DNA from: an uncultured Clostridium sp.
Lineage (GTDB): Bacteria; Bacillota; Clostridia; Clostridiales; Clostridiaceae
Assembly: GCA_934746015.1 (NCBI GenBank)
Contig: CAKVEW010000019.1
Location: 1 to 55,742, forward strand
Length of the DNA: 55,742 nucleotides
Direction: 5' to 3'
Of this stretch, positions 7,571 through 15,989 are shown in pieces (within the stretch, counting starts at the first letter, position 1; the number at the start of each line of letters is the position of its first letter). The notes under the pieces are model-generated. The model was not told the DNA's origin. It did not search any database and saw only the letters and a list, made by a program, of their open reading frames with translations. The position numbers and the translations under genes are program-made.

Positions 7571-8350
7571 ATGAATGAAACAATAAGTATAATTTTAAAA
7601 AGGGGATCATTAAGAAAATATGACGATAAGGAAATATCAAAAGAGGATTTAGATTTAATCTTAAAATCTGCAATGAGAGCACCAACTGCTGGTAATATGA
7701 TGTGCTACTCTGTAATTGTTATTAGAAATAAAGAAACTATGGAAAAGCTTTCAGTAAGCTGTGATAATCAACCATTTATTAAAACCTCTTCTGTACTACT
7801 AGTATTTTTAGCAGATTTCAATAAATGGTATAAATACTATGAAATCAATAATACAAAGGATTTTATGAATAAGAAAGGCGAAAGTTTTGAGGGTCCAACT
7901 GAAGCAAATTTAATTTTAGCAACTCAAGATGCAATAATTGCAGCTGAAAATGCTGTAGTAGCAGCTGAAAGCTTAGGGATTGGTTCTTGTTATATTGGTG
8001 ATATTATGGAAAACTTTGAGTATCATAAAGAGTTATTAAAATTACCAAAGTATGTTTATCCAGTTACTATGCTTACATTGGGATATTATCCAGAGGGATA
8101 TAGTATACCTTTAAGAGATAGATTTAATCAAGAATATGTTGTGTTTGAAGAAAAATATAATGACTTAACAGAAAAAGATATAGAGGAAATGTTTATGGAT
8201 AGAGATAAATTATTTGTTTCTGAAAATAAATATAATGCTAAAAATTATGCTCAATATCACTATAATATGAAAGTGAAATCACAATTTTCTAAGGAAATGA
8301 CAAGATCTATAAAGTTAGTTCTAGATGAGTGGAGTGGAAATAAGATTTAA
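7571..8350 (+). CDS. nitroreductase family protein (FMN-dependent)
   Basis: Flavin oxidoreductase of the nitroreductase superfamily, likely reducing nitro compounds or quinones with NAD(P)H. The N-terminal RGSLRKYDDKEIS and APTAGNMMCYS match the FMN-phosphate binding region of NfsA/NfsB-type enzymes, and AAESLGIGSCYIGDI is the typical second FMN contact. It is 259 aa, somewhat longer than minimal members through a C-terminal extension, like NfsA. GGGGG precedes the ATG. Second gene of a two-gene unit ended by a terminator. Confidence 0.88.
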   Translation: MNETISIILKRGSLRKYDDKEISKEDLDLILKSAMRAPTAGNMMCYSVIVIRNKETMEKLSVSCDNQPFIKTSSVLLVFLADFNKWYKYYEINNTKDFMNKKGESFEGPTEANLILATQDAIIAAENAVVAAESLGIGSCYIGDIMENFEYHKELLKLPKYVYPVTMLTLGYYPEGYSIPLRDRFNQEYVVFEEKYNDLTEKDIEEMFMDRDKLFVSENKYNAKNYAQYHYNMKVKSQFSKEMTRSIKLVLDEWSGNKI

Positions 8351-8360
8351 GTAATTTATT

Positions 8361-8409
8361 AATTGTAGCCTAAAGTTTATTATTATAAATTTTAGGCTAC
8401 AATTATTTA
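8361..8409 (+). terminator. rho-independent terminator
   Basis: Stem with AATTGTAGCCTAAA on the left (from 8361) and its complement ending at 8404, then a short T-rich run; just after the nitroreductase gene. Confidence 0.75.
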
Positions 8410-8419
8410 CTGGGAAATA

Positions 8420-8463
8420 TTGTAAATTAATTATTCTATTATATATAGAAAATTACCTAGGTC
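8420..8463 (+). promoter_or_regulatory. malic enzyme promoter with candidate RpiR operator
   Basis: TTGTAA (8420-8425), 16-17 bp, and TATATA (8442-8447) resemble a sigma-A promoter. ACCTAGGTC (8455-8463) lies at the expected transcription start. The same nine bases occur at 10470-10478 within a longer palindrome in front of the alpha-glucoside PTS gene, so this may be a binding site of the RpiR protein encoded between the two. Confidence 0.5.
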
Positions 8464-8532
8464 TTAAATAGTTCAATTATATTGAATCATAAGTAAATAC
8501 CTTCTATTATTTCTTATATGGAGGGATGTATT

Positions 8533-9669
8533 ATGAAAGAAAAAAGCCTACAGGCTCATGAAAAGTGGAATGGGAAAATAGAAATTATAAGTAGATGCCC
8601 AGTAAATAATAGAGAGGACTTAGCAGTAGCTTATACTCCAGGGGTTTCATATCCATGTTTAGAGATAAAGGAAAATAGTGAAAACTCTTATAAATACACA
8701 AGAAGATCTAATTTAGTTGGGGTAATAACTGATGGTAGTGCTGTTTTAGGATTAGGGAACATTGGACCATTAGCTGCTATGCCTGTTATGGAAGGAAAGT
8801 GTGTTTTATTTAAAGAATTTGCAGATGTAGATGCTTTTCCCTTATGTATAAATAGTAATGAGGTAGATAAAATAGTGGAAACAGTAAAATTACTAGAGGG
8901 CAGTTTTGGTGCAATTAACTTAGAAGATATTAGTGCACCTCGTTGTTTTGAAATTGAAGAAAGGCTTAATGAAATTTGTGATATACCTGTATTTCATGAT
9001 GATCAACATGGTACTGCTATAGCTGTATTGTCTGCTTTATTAAATGCTATGAAACTAGTAAAAAAAGATTATAATATGAAAATAGTTATAAATGGAGCAG
9101 GAGCAGCAGGAATTGCAATTTCTAATTTACTATATTCAGCAGGCTTTAGCAATATTGTAATTTGTGATAAATATGGTATAATCACAAGTAATAATGCAGG
9201 AAACACTTATCAAATAAAATGTGCAAGAAAATTCAACAAAAACACAGAAGGCAGTTTAAAGGAAGCTTTAATAAATTCAGATGTATTTATTGGAGTAAGT
9301 GCTGGTAATATAGTAACTAAGGAAATGGCAGAATCTATGAATAAAGATTCTATTATTTTTGCATTAGCTAATCCAGTTCCAGAAATAATGCCTGAAGTTG
9401 CAAAGGAAGCCAACATAAAGGTTATTGCTACAGGTAGAAGTGATTACCCAAATCAAATAAATAATTTATTGGTTTTTCCAGGCATAATAAAAGGTGCTTT
9501 AAATGCACGTATTAATAAAATAACAACTGAAATGCAATTAGCAGTAGCAAAGGGGATATCTAATTGTATAGATGAAAAGGATTTAAATATAAATAATATA
9601 ATACCAAGCGTATTTGACAAGAGAGTTGTTAATTTAGTTTGTGACATTATTTATAGTTTTAAAAAGTAA
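8533..9669 (+). CDS. NAD(P)-dependent malic enzyme
   Basis: Oxidative decarboxylation of malate to pyruvate. The 378-aa size fits the short bacterial form. Signatures: AVAYTPGVSYPC with the catalytic Tyr, LFKEFADVDAFP with the catalytic Lys, NLEDISAP and HDDQHGTAIAVL for divalent metal binding, and INGAGAAGIAI for the nucleotide. The open frame begins at 8518, but GAGGG lies inside that stretch, so the ATG at 8533 is the start. The RpiR regulator begins 10 nt downstream, implying one transcript. Coupling of malate use with alpha-glucoside uptake is suggested by the shared operator candidate. Confidence 0.92.
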   Translation: MKEKSLQAHEKWNGKIEIISRCPVNNREDLAVAYTPGVSYPCLEIKENSENSYKYTRRSNLVGVITDGSAVLGLGNIGPLAAMPVMEGKCVLFKEFADVDAFPLCINSNEVDKIVETVKLLEGSFGAINLEDISAPRCFEIEERLNEICDIPVFHDDQHGTAIAVLSALLNAMKLVKKDYNMKIVINGAGAAGIAISNLLYSAGFSNIVICDKYGIITSNNAGNTYQIKCARKFNKNTEGSLKEALINSDVFIGVSAGNIVTKEMAESMNKDSIIFALANPVPEIMPEVAKEANIKVIATGRSDYPNQINNLLVFPGIIKGALNARINKITTEMQLAVAKGISNCIDEKDLNINNIIPSVFDKRVVNLVCDIIYSFKK

Positions 9670-9678
9670 GGGGTAAGT

Positions 9679-10434
9679 ATGGAGAATTTAGCTAAATTAT
9701 TTAATAAATTAACAAATAGCGAACAAAAGGTATTTACATATATCTATTCTAATCAGGAAAAAGTAATGAGAATGAAAATAAATGATTTAGCTAAAGAAAC
9801 TTTTACTTCTAAAACCGTAATTATTAATTTAGCACAAAAGTTAGGTTTTGAAGGGTTTTCTGATTTAAAATATTATTTAAAATCTAATATAAATGCTGAA
9901 GATGATGTTAAGATAATAGAAGATTTGCAATATGAATTGAAACAAAATATTGAAAAAACCTTTGTTGTAATAGAAGGTGACTTATATAAAAGAATTTCAG
10001 AAAAAGTAATAGAAGCTAAAACTGTATATGTATTTGCTCGTGGTACAAGCAAAGCAGCTGGTTATTATTTAAATCACCTTTTACTTACTTTAGGAATTAA
10101 ATGTATCTTTGTAAAAGACTATAATCTACTAACTTTAGTTAGCAAAACTTTAGAACAGGGTGAATTAGTTATTTTGATTTCTCTATCAGGAAATACTGAA
10201 AAGATCTTAGAAGTTGCTAATATTACTAAACTAAGAGGCTGTGAAATAATTGGCATAACTTCATTTGGAAATAATGAATTATCAAAAATTAGTGACTATA
10301 CTTTACATTGTGTCTCAAATGAGACCGAAACTAAATATAACGATAGCATATCAAGGATAAGTATGTTTATAGTTATAGAAATGTTAATAAATTCAATTAA
10401 AAAATTTTATAAAGAATCATTAAAGCTCGAGTAG
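9679..10434 (+). CDS. RpiR/MurR family transcriptional regulator
   Basis: Sugar-phosphate responsive regulator with an N-terminal helix-turn-helix (about residues 1-75, with FTSKTVIINLAQKLGFEGFSDLK) and a C-terminal SIS domain (about 105-235, with ILISLSGNTEKILEVA). Cotranscribed with malic enzyme and directly upstream of the PTS and 6-phospho-alpha-glucosidase genes, so the likely ligand is a phosphorylated alpha-glucoside or glucose 6-phosphate. It probably binds the ACCTAGGTC sites on either side of its own unit (8455 and 10470). Confidence 0.88.
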   Translation: MENLAKLFNKLTNSEQKVFTYIYSNQEKVMRMKINDLAKETFTSKTVIINLAQKLGFEGFSDLKYYLKSNINAEDDVKIIEDLQYELKQNIEKTFVVIEGDLYKRISEKVIEAKTVYVFARGTSKAAGYYLNHLLLTLGIKCIFVKDYNLLTLVSKTLEQGELVILISLSGNTEKILEVANITKLRGCEIIGITSFGNNELSKISDYTLHCVSNETETKYNDSISRISMFIVIEMLINSIKKFYKESLKLE

Positions 10435-10446
10435 ACCGAGCTTTTT
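10422..10446 (+). terminator. rho-independent terminator overlapping the RpiR stop
   Basis: AAAGCTCG (10422-10429) pairs with CGAGCTTT (10437-10444) followed by T residues; the stem starts inside the last codons of the regulator gene. Confidence 0.8.
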
Positions 10447-10466
10447 TGTTTTGAAAAATTATAATT

Positions 10467-10580
10467 ATGACCTAGGTCATTTTTGGTGACCTTTGTATTT
10501 ATAAAGAAAAAGAGTATCAAGTACTTCTATTGAAAGATTTTATTTAAGACTTTAAAATAAACATTAAGAAGAGCGCTCTT
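10467..10580 (+). promoter_or_regulatory. operator region of the alpha-glucoside PTS operon
   Basis: Two perfect palindromes lie between the RpiR terminator and the PTS gene: ATGACCTAGGTCAT (10467-10480) and AAGAGCGCTCTT (10569-10580). The first shares ACCTAGGTC with the malic enzyme promoter and is the better candidate for the RpiR site. A TATAAA at 10500-10505 could be the -10 element, but I see no good -35. The second palindrome lies in the leader and could bind another regulator. Confidence 0.5.
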
Positions 10581-10630
10581 TAAAGTAAAGGTATTCATAA
10601 AATAAATTTAATAATATGGGGGAAAATAAG

Positions 10631-12187
10631 ATGTCAAAAGAGTTTAGTCAAAAAGTTCAACAATTTGGTAGAACTTTATTGCTTCCAATTGCTGTAATGG
10701 CACCTGTTGGTATGATTCTAGGTATAACTGGAGCTCTTGTTCAATCATATATGATTGCAAGATTCCCATTCCTTGGCAATGAAGTTTTAAATACTATTTT
10801 AGTTAATATAAGAACTATTGCTGGAGCTGTATTTGATAATATTCCATTAATGTTTGCTATGGGAGTAGCCTATGGAATGTCAAAAAAAGACAAAGGTATA
10901 TCTGTATTTGCTTCAGTTATAGGGTATATAATTTTAATAATTTCTATGAATGTTTGGTTAACAGTAACTGGCAAGTTAGCTGCACCAGAAGTTATGAGTC
11001 AATTTGGTCAAATTAAAGTTCTTGGAATTCAAACCATGAATATTAATGCTTTAGGTGGTATTGTAACTGGATTAGTTGCAGCATGGGCCACAGATAAATT
11101 CTATAAACTTGAACTACCAATAGCATTTGCATTTTTCTCAGGTAAAAAATCAGTTCCTATTATTACAATGGGAATAATGATGGTAATTGGTCTAACAGTT
11201 CCATTCATATGGGAAGTTTTTGTTAAGTTACTAACTAAATTATCAGTAGTTTTCTTAAGTCCAGTAGGACCATTTTTTACAGCTGCTGGCGAAAGATTGT
11301 TTATTCCATTTGGGTTACATCATCTTTGGAACGCATTATTTAGGTTTACTGAAGCTGGTGGTTCATATGTAATTAACGGAGAAACTTTTGTTGGTGTAGT
11401 TCCTACATTAAATGAAGTTTTATTTAATCAAGGACCTAGTAGTGAATATTGGAGTATGATGCCATCATTAACAAGATTTATGGCTCAACAACAAATGCTA
11501 TGTACTCTATTTGCTTTCCCAGCAATAGGATTAGCTATGTACAAAACTTCATATAAGGAAAATAAAAAGTTAGTTAAATCATTAATGTTAACTTGTATAA
11601 TAACAGCTCTTTTAGGAAACGTAACTGAACCATTAGAATTTTCTTTCGTATTTATAGCTCCATTATTATATGTTGCTTATGCATGTATTATTGGTATAGG
11701 AGCAGTTGCTTTATCTTTTGCTAATGTAGGAATAGGCTATATTAGAGGAACAATATTTGACTTCACAATTTTTGGACTACTTTACGAAAAGACAAATTGG
11801 ATATGGTTTGTGTTAATTGGTCTTATATTAGCTGTTGTAACTTATTTTGTATTTAAATGGACAATATTAAAGTTTGACTTAAAGACACCTGGTAGAGAAG
11901 ATTCCCCTTCAGCAGATAATACTCTAATTAAAGAAAAGAGATATGATGAGATTGCTAAGATAGTAATTCAAGCTTTAGGTGGTAAATCAAACATAAAAAA
12001 TGTAGATAATTGTATTACTCGTTTAAGAATAGACTTAGGAGAAGTAAATTTAATAGATCGTAAACTTTTGGAGACATCTGGTTGTACAGGAATATTCTTG
12101 CCTGCACCAAAGCATATTCATATAGTTTATGGACCATTAGTTGAATTTGTTAGAAACGAAGTGGACGAGCAATTAGAAAAAATGTAA
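10631..12187 (+). CDS. PTS alpha-glucoside transporter, EIIBC
   Basis: Membrane permease of the phosphotransferase system importing and phosphorylating an alpha-glucoside such as maltose. Residues 1 to about 425 are the multi-helix EIIC domain; the rest is EIIB, with the phosphorylated Cys in VDNCITRLRID (Cys461). No EIIA domain is present, so a separate EIIA(Glc)-type protein must donate phosphate. The frame opens at 10616, but GGGGG lies inside it, so the ATG at 10631 is chosen (518 aa). The next gene, 31 nt downstream, is the matching 6-phospho-alpha-glucosidase, which fixes the substrate class. Confidence 0.9.
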   Translation: MSKEFSQKVQQFGRTLLLPIAVMAPVGMILGITGALVQSYMIARFPFLGNEVLNTILVNIRTIAGAVFDNIPLMFAMGVAYGMSKKDKGISVFASVIGYIILIISMNVWLTVTGKLAAPEVMSQFGQIKVLGIQTMNINALGGIVTGLVAAWATDKFYKLELPIAFAFFSGKKSVPIITMGIMMVIGLTVPFIWEVFVKLLTKLSVVFLSPVGPFFTAAGERLFIPFGLHHLWNALFRFTEAGGSYVINGETFVGVVPTLNEVLFNQGPSSEYWSMMPSLTRFMAQQQMLCTLFAFPAIGLAMYKTSYKENKKLVKSLMLTCIITALLGNVTEPLEFSFVFIAPLLYVAYACIIGIGAVALSFANVGIGYIRGTIFDFTIFGLLYEKTNWIWFVLIGLILAVVTYFVFKWTILKFDLKTPGREDSPSADNTLIKEKRYDEIAKIVIQALGGKSNIKNVDNCITRLRIDLGEVNLIDRKLLETSGCTGIFLPAPKHIHIVYGPLVEFVRNEVDEQLEKM

Positions 12188-12218
12188 TTAATTATATTGA
12201 TAAGTGGAGGGATACAAT

Positions 12219-13541
12219 ATGAGAAGTAGTAACATAATTACAATAACTGGAGCAGGTAGTGCAAGAACTCCCGCATTAATAGGAAGTTTAGTAAAGTTAA
12301 AAGATAGATTTCCTTTGAAAAAGATAATTTTTTATGATATAGATAATGAAAGAACTTCAAAAATGGAGGATTATATAAGATTAGTTTTAAAATCTTATTG
12401 TCCTGATACTGAAGTAATATTCACAGTAGATTCTGATGTTGCATATGAAAAAACTGATTTTGTTTTTTGTCAAATGCGTGCTGGTAAAAATGATATGAGA
12501 AGTTTTGATGAAAAGATTCCACTTAAGTATGGACTAGTAGGACAAGAAACCTGTGGTCCTGGTGGTTTTGCATATGGTATGAGGTCTATTGATGCTATGA
12601 TAGAAATGGTTAAGGATGTTAGAAAACATTCAAAGGATACCTGGATACTAAATTATACAAATCCAGCAGCAATAGTGGCATTAGCTTTAGATAAAGTTTT
12701 TCCTAATGATGATAGAATTCTTAATTTGTGTGATCAACCATACTCTCTAATGAGGTCTTATGCTAAGATATTAGGAGTTCCTCAACAGGATTTAAGAGCT
12801 ACTTACTTTGGATTAAATCATTTTGGCTGGTTTACTGATATTAGAGATATTAATGGAAAAAATTACTTTAATGAATTAAGATCTTATTTAAGAGATTCTG
12901 ATTTTAAACCTTATAATGCAGAGCAAAGATCTCAATCTTGGTTAGATACTTATTTAAGAGTAAACAAATATATGAAGTTCTTTGATGAATATATACCTAA
13001 TACCTATCTTCAATATTACTTTTTCCCTGAAGAAATAGTAAAGGAAAGTAATCCTAATTATACTAGAGCTGATGAGGCAAAGGATTCAAGAGAAAAGGAA
13101 GTTTGGGATATATGTTCCAAAGCAAAAATTGCTAAGTCAATAGATGAAATTGAATTAATTACTGATAGCGTGTTTGGTAACTTAATGGTTGAACTTGCTG
13201 AATCAATAGCATATGATCTTCACAATGAATTTATTCTAATGAAAAGAAACAATGACATAATTACTAATTTTAGTGAAGAAGCTATAGTTGAAGTTTCAGG
13301 AACTGTTGGAAAAGATGGAGCTAATCCATATAAATATGGAGAAATTAAGCCTTTCTATAAAGGCCTTATGGAGTCTCAATATGCATATGAACTACTTACA
13401 GTAGAAGCTTGCTTAGAAAAAAATTATACAAAAGCACTTCAAGCATTAACTCTTAATAGAACTATAGTTAATCCAGAAAAAGCTAAATTAGTTTTAGATG
13501 ATTTAATGGAAGTAAATAAAGATTTCTGGTATTTAAAATAA
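12219..13541 (+). CDS. 6-phospho-alpha-glucosidase, GH4 family
   Basis: Hydrolyses the 6-phosphoglucosides delivered by the PTS, using NAD+ and a divalent metal through the unusual redox mechanism of GH4. The N-terminal Rossmann fold shows ITITGAGSARTPALIGSLV; substrate and metal motifs are GQETCGPGGFAYGMRSID, NYTNPAAIV and LCDQPYSL. Asp in the C-D-x-P motif is typical of phospho-alpha-glucosidases rather than the beta type (C-N-x-P). A GTG at 12204 contains the GGAGGG site, so the ATG at 12219 is the start (440 aa). Cotranscribed with the PTS gene. Confidence 0.9.
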   Translation: MRSSNIITITGAGSARTPALIGSLVKLKDRFPLKKIIFYDIDNERTSKMEDYIRLVLKSYCPDTEVIFTVDSDVAYEKTDFVFCQMRAGKNDMRSFDEKIPLKYGLVGQETCGPGGFAYGMRSIDAMIEMVKDVRKHSKDTWILNYTNPAAIVALALDKVFPNDDRILNLCDQPYSLMRSYAKILGVPQQDLRATYFGLNHFGWFTDIRDINGKNYFNELRSYLRDSDFKPYNAEQRSQSWLDTYLRVNKYMKFFDEYIPNTYLQYYFFPEEIVKESNPNYTRADEAKDSREKEVWDICSKAKIAKSIDEIELITDSVFGNLMVELAESIAYDLHNEFILMKRNNDIITNFSEEAIVEVSGTVGKDGANPYKYGEIKPFYKGLMESQYAYELLTVEACLEKNYTKALQALTLNRTIVNPEKAKLVLDDLMEVNKDFWYLK

Positions 13542-13558
13542 TATAATTTCCTAAAAAT

Positions 13559-13596
13559 AAAGATCACTCCCTTAAATTAAAAGGCAGTGATCTTTT
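13559..13596. terminator. bidirectional terminator
   Basis: AAAGATCACT (from 13559) pairs with AGTGATCTTT with a small internal mismatch, flanked by A and T runs, between the convergent GH4 and LTA-synthase-like genes. Confidence 0.85.
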
Positions 13597-13597
13597 C

Positions 13598-15418
13598 TTA
13601 ATTATTTTTGTTTTTAAAATAATTACCTTCTATAATATTATCTGCAATTTTAAATACATCTTTTAAGTGAGTTTCTTCTTGTTCATCCTTTGGAGTGCCC
13701 ATTATCTCCCCATCATTTAAAATTGTTGCATTTCTATTTGTGTTCACTAAGATACGTCCCATAGAAGTCTCTACAAATTTTTCTTTATCTATTCCTAGTA
13801 AATAGGATATAGTAGGTAAAAAGTCAACTTGGCCACCAGCCTTAGAAATGGTAGCAGAATTTATATCTTTATTATAGATAATGAAAGGTATTTTTTTATG
13901 ATTATCCTTCCACCAATCTCCTTCAAGTGGAGCATCTGTTATCATATCTTCGTAGAATTTATGAACACCACAGTGATCACCATAAATCATTATTACTGTA
14001 TTATCTAATTGGCCATTTTTATCAAGTTCTTCTAAGAATAGCTTTATTGCTTCATCTGTGTATCTTATACTTTGGAAATATCCACCTAACATATTTTCAT
14101 CTAATTCTTTAGGTAAGTCTAAAAGCTTTTTATCATCTGGAATTTCAAAAGGACCATGACTTGTTAGGGTAGCTATAAAAGTATAATAAGGTTCTTTTTC
14201 ATCCTTTAGCTTAGTAGCAATTTGCTTTAAATATGATTCATCTGATAAACCTGGTCCTATAACCTCATCTAAATTAAAATCTTTTTCTTCCCAAAGTTTA
14301 TCTGTTTCAAAAGCTTTATGTGGTTCAGCCCAGTTCCAGCTTCCTGGTAGTTCTGCATGAGTTGATATTGTAGTATACCCTTCATCATTTAAAAGCATTT
14401 GAAGGCTGTTATACTTAGTCCAAGGGTATGTTGGAAAAGTACTATTATTTCTTACTGGGAAAATAGATGTATTAACCATTAAGTCTGCATCAGAGCTTGT
14501 ACCAGAGTTATTTTGCTCATATATATTATCAAAATATAGACTATTTGATAATAACTTATTTAAAGTTGGTGTTATTTCTTGCCCATTAACTTTTTGATTT
14601 ATAACAAAGTTTTCTAAAGATTCTACTTGTATAGCTATTAAGTTTTTTCCTTCTAGGTATCCAGCATATTCATTATCTTGTATATCCTCTTTGTTATCTT
14701 TAAACCAATTATCAATTTTTTCTACATCTGAAGAGGTTAATTTTTTATTAAGACCTGTATAATAAAATAAATCATATCCATGATATCCTAGTGGACTCAT
14801 ATCACTAAAAGTTTGAAAAGGTGCCCAGGATAATCTTAAAAATGATTGACTTGGTATAACAGCCTTAATATCGATATAATAATGAGATAAATAAATTAGT
14901 ACTCCACTTAATACAAATATTGTCGCAGATTTTATTATTCTTAAAACTAATTTTGAGTTATCTCTATAATCCCTAATTTTGTTGAATCTAAATAAAATAA
15001 ATAGAACTAAAAAATCTACAAAAAATAATAAATCTACTATTCTAAAGTTAAATAGATTTTTACCTATTGGATTAAATATTTCTGGATAAATTAAATGTCT
15101 TATTGATAAGAAAGTACCATTTGCTCTGTAGTACCAAATATCTAACAAAAATATAATAGATATAATTATATCTATAGTTAAGGCAGCTCGCATCTTTCCT
15201 TTATATTTAAATAAATAAATAATACTGAAAATAAAAATAATTATTAGTATATGTGCACCTATAGGTGGTACACCAAAATACATTGTGGCAAAATTAATAC
15301 CTGATGAATCTGTTGTTCTTAACATTGAAAGTAATAACATTGATTTACCTTGTATTATTAAAACCATCATTACAAAAAGCCAGTTATTATACATTAACTT
15401 TTTAAAAAAATCTTTCAT
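13598..15418 (-). CDS. LTA synthase family sulfatase-like membrane protein
   Basis: LtaS-like enzyme that would transfer glycerol phosphate from phosphatidylglycerol onto a growing lipoteichoic-acid-type polymer outside the membrane. The N-terminal 200 residues hold about five transmembrane helices. The extracellular sulfatase fold follows, with VESLENF, the nucleophile Thr307 in NSGTSSDADL, HAELPGSWNW, TSHGPFEIP and IYGDHCGVHK for metal and substrate. At 606 aa it is close to the usual LtaS length. Single gene; its promoter must lie in 15419-15600. It could instead be a related phosphoglycerol transferase. Confidence 0.9.
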   Translation of the reverse strand: MKDFFKKLMYNNWLFVMMVLIIQGKSMLLLSMLRTTDSSGINFATMYFGVPPIGAHILIIIFIFSIIYLFKYKGKMRAALTIDIIISIIFLLDIWYYRANGTFLSIRHLIYPEIFNPIGKNLFNFRIVDLLFFVDFLVLFILFRFNKIRDYRDNSKLVLRIIKSATIFVLSGVLIYLSHYYIDIKAVIPSQSFLRLSWAPFQTFSDMSPLGYHGYDLFYYTGLNKKLTSSDVEKIDNWFKDNKEDIQDNEYAGYLEGKNLIAIQVESLENFVINQKVNGQEITPTLNKLLSNSLYFDNIYEQNNSGTSSDADLMVNTSIFPVRNNSTFPTYPWTKYNSLQMLLNDEGYTTISTHAELPGSWNWAEPHKAFETDKLWEEKDFNLDEVIGPGLSDESYLKQIATKLKDEKEPYYTFIATLTSHGPFEIPDDKKLLDLPKELDENMLGGYFQSIRYTDEAIKLFLEELDKNGQLDNTVIMIYGDHCGVHKFYEDMITDAPLEGDWWKDNHKKIPFIIYNKDINSATISKAGGQVDFLPTISYLLGIDKEKFVETSMGRILVNTNRNATILNDGEIMGTPKDEQEETHLKDVFKIADNIIEGNYFKNKNN

Positions 15419-15604
15419 ATAATTTCCTCCTAAAACAGTGTTGACTTTATTATTTTATATTAATTTAATAGTTATTGCTACATTTATAATGTTATGTAAA
15501 TAAAAATTAATAAAGATTTATTTTTAAAAAATATATTGTTAAATTATAACAATATCATGATAAATATATATACTGTATTATTAATAATTAAAAGGAGTTT
15601 TATT

Positions 15605-15791
15605 ATGGAAAATCCCTAAGTTAACCCCTATGATAATATTTGCATTTTGCTCAGCTATTAATGACAATTTAAATTATATTGATTATTTAAATAATCGATA
15701 TAAAAAACAGTTATACAACATAAATAATAATGAAAAAGTAAATAGAATAAAGAAAGGAGCAAAAGATATTCTAAAAGATTTATTCAAATAA
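15605..15791 (+). pseudogene. small ORF with a frameshifted start
   Basis: AAAAGGAG (15590-15597) is correctly spaced before an ATG at 15605, but that frame stops after four codons. Shifting by one base just after the ATG gives a continuous frame of about 61 codons to the TAA at 15789, reading KIPKLTPMIIFAFCSAIND and ending in a Lys-rich tail. The part from the internal ATG at 15630 (53 aa) is open but lacks a ribosome binding site. Either a recently broken small gene or an assembly error of one base. Not recognised. The rest of 15419-15989 shows only AT-rich sequence and the terminator below. Confidence 0.45.
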
Positions 15792-15800
15792 AGTTAAATT

Positions 15801-15834
15801 GGCCTTAGGAAATAACAATTCTTAAGGTCTTTTA
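15801..15834 (+). terminator. terminator after the small ORF
   Basis: GGCCTTAGGAA (15801-15811) pairs with TTCTTAAGGTC (15819-15829) with G-U pairs, then TTTT. Its presence right after the small ORF suggests that ORF was a transcribed gene. Confidence 0.65.
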
Positions 15835-15989
15835 TAATTATTAAACAAATACATATTATAAAAAATATTAATATAATAAAATAGCAATTTTATTATATTA
15901 TTTGCTACTATAATCCAAGAAATCCAATAATTATTTATTTTATAATATAGTTATTAATAGAAATATGATTATTTAATGATAGAGGTGAT

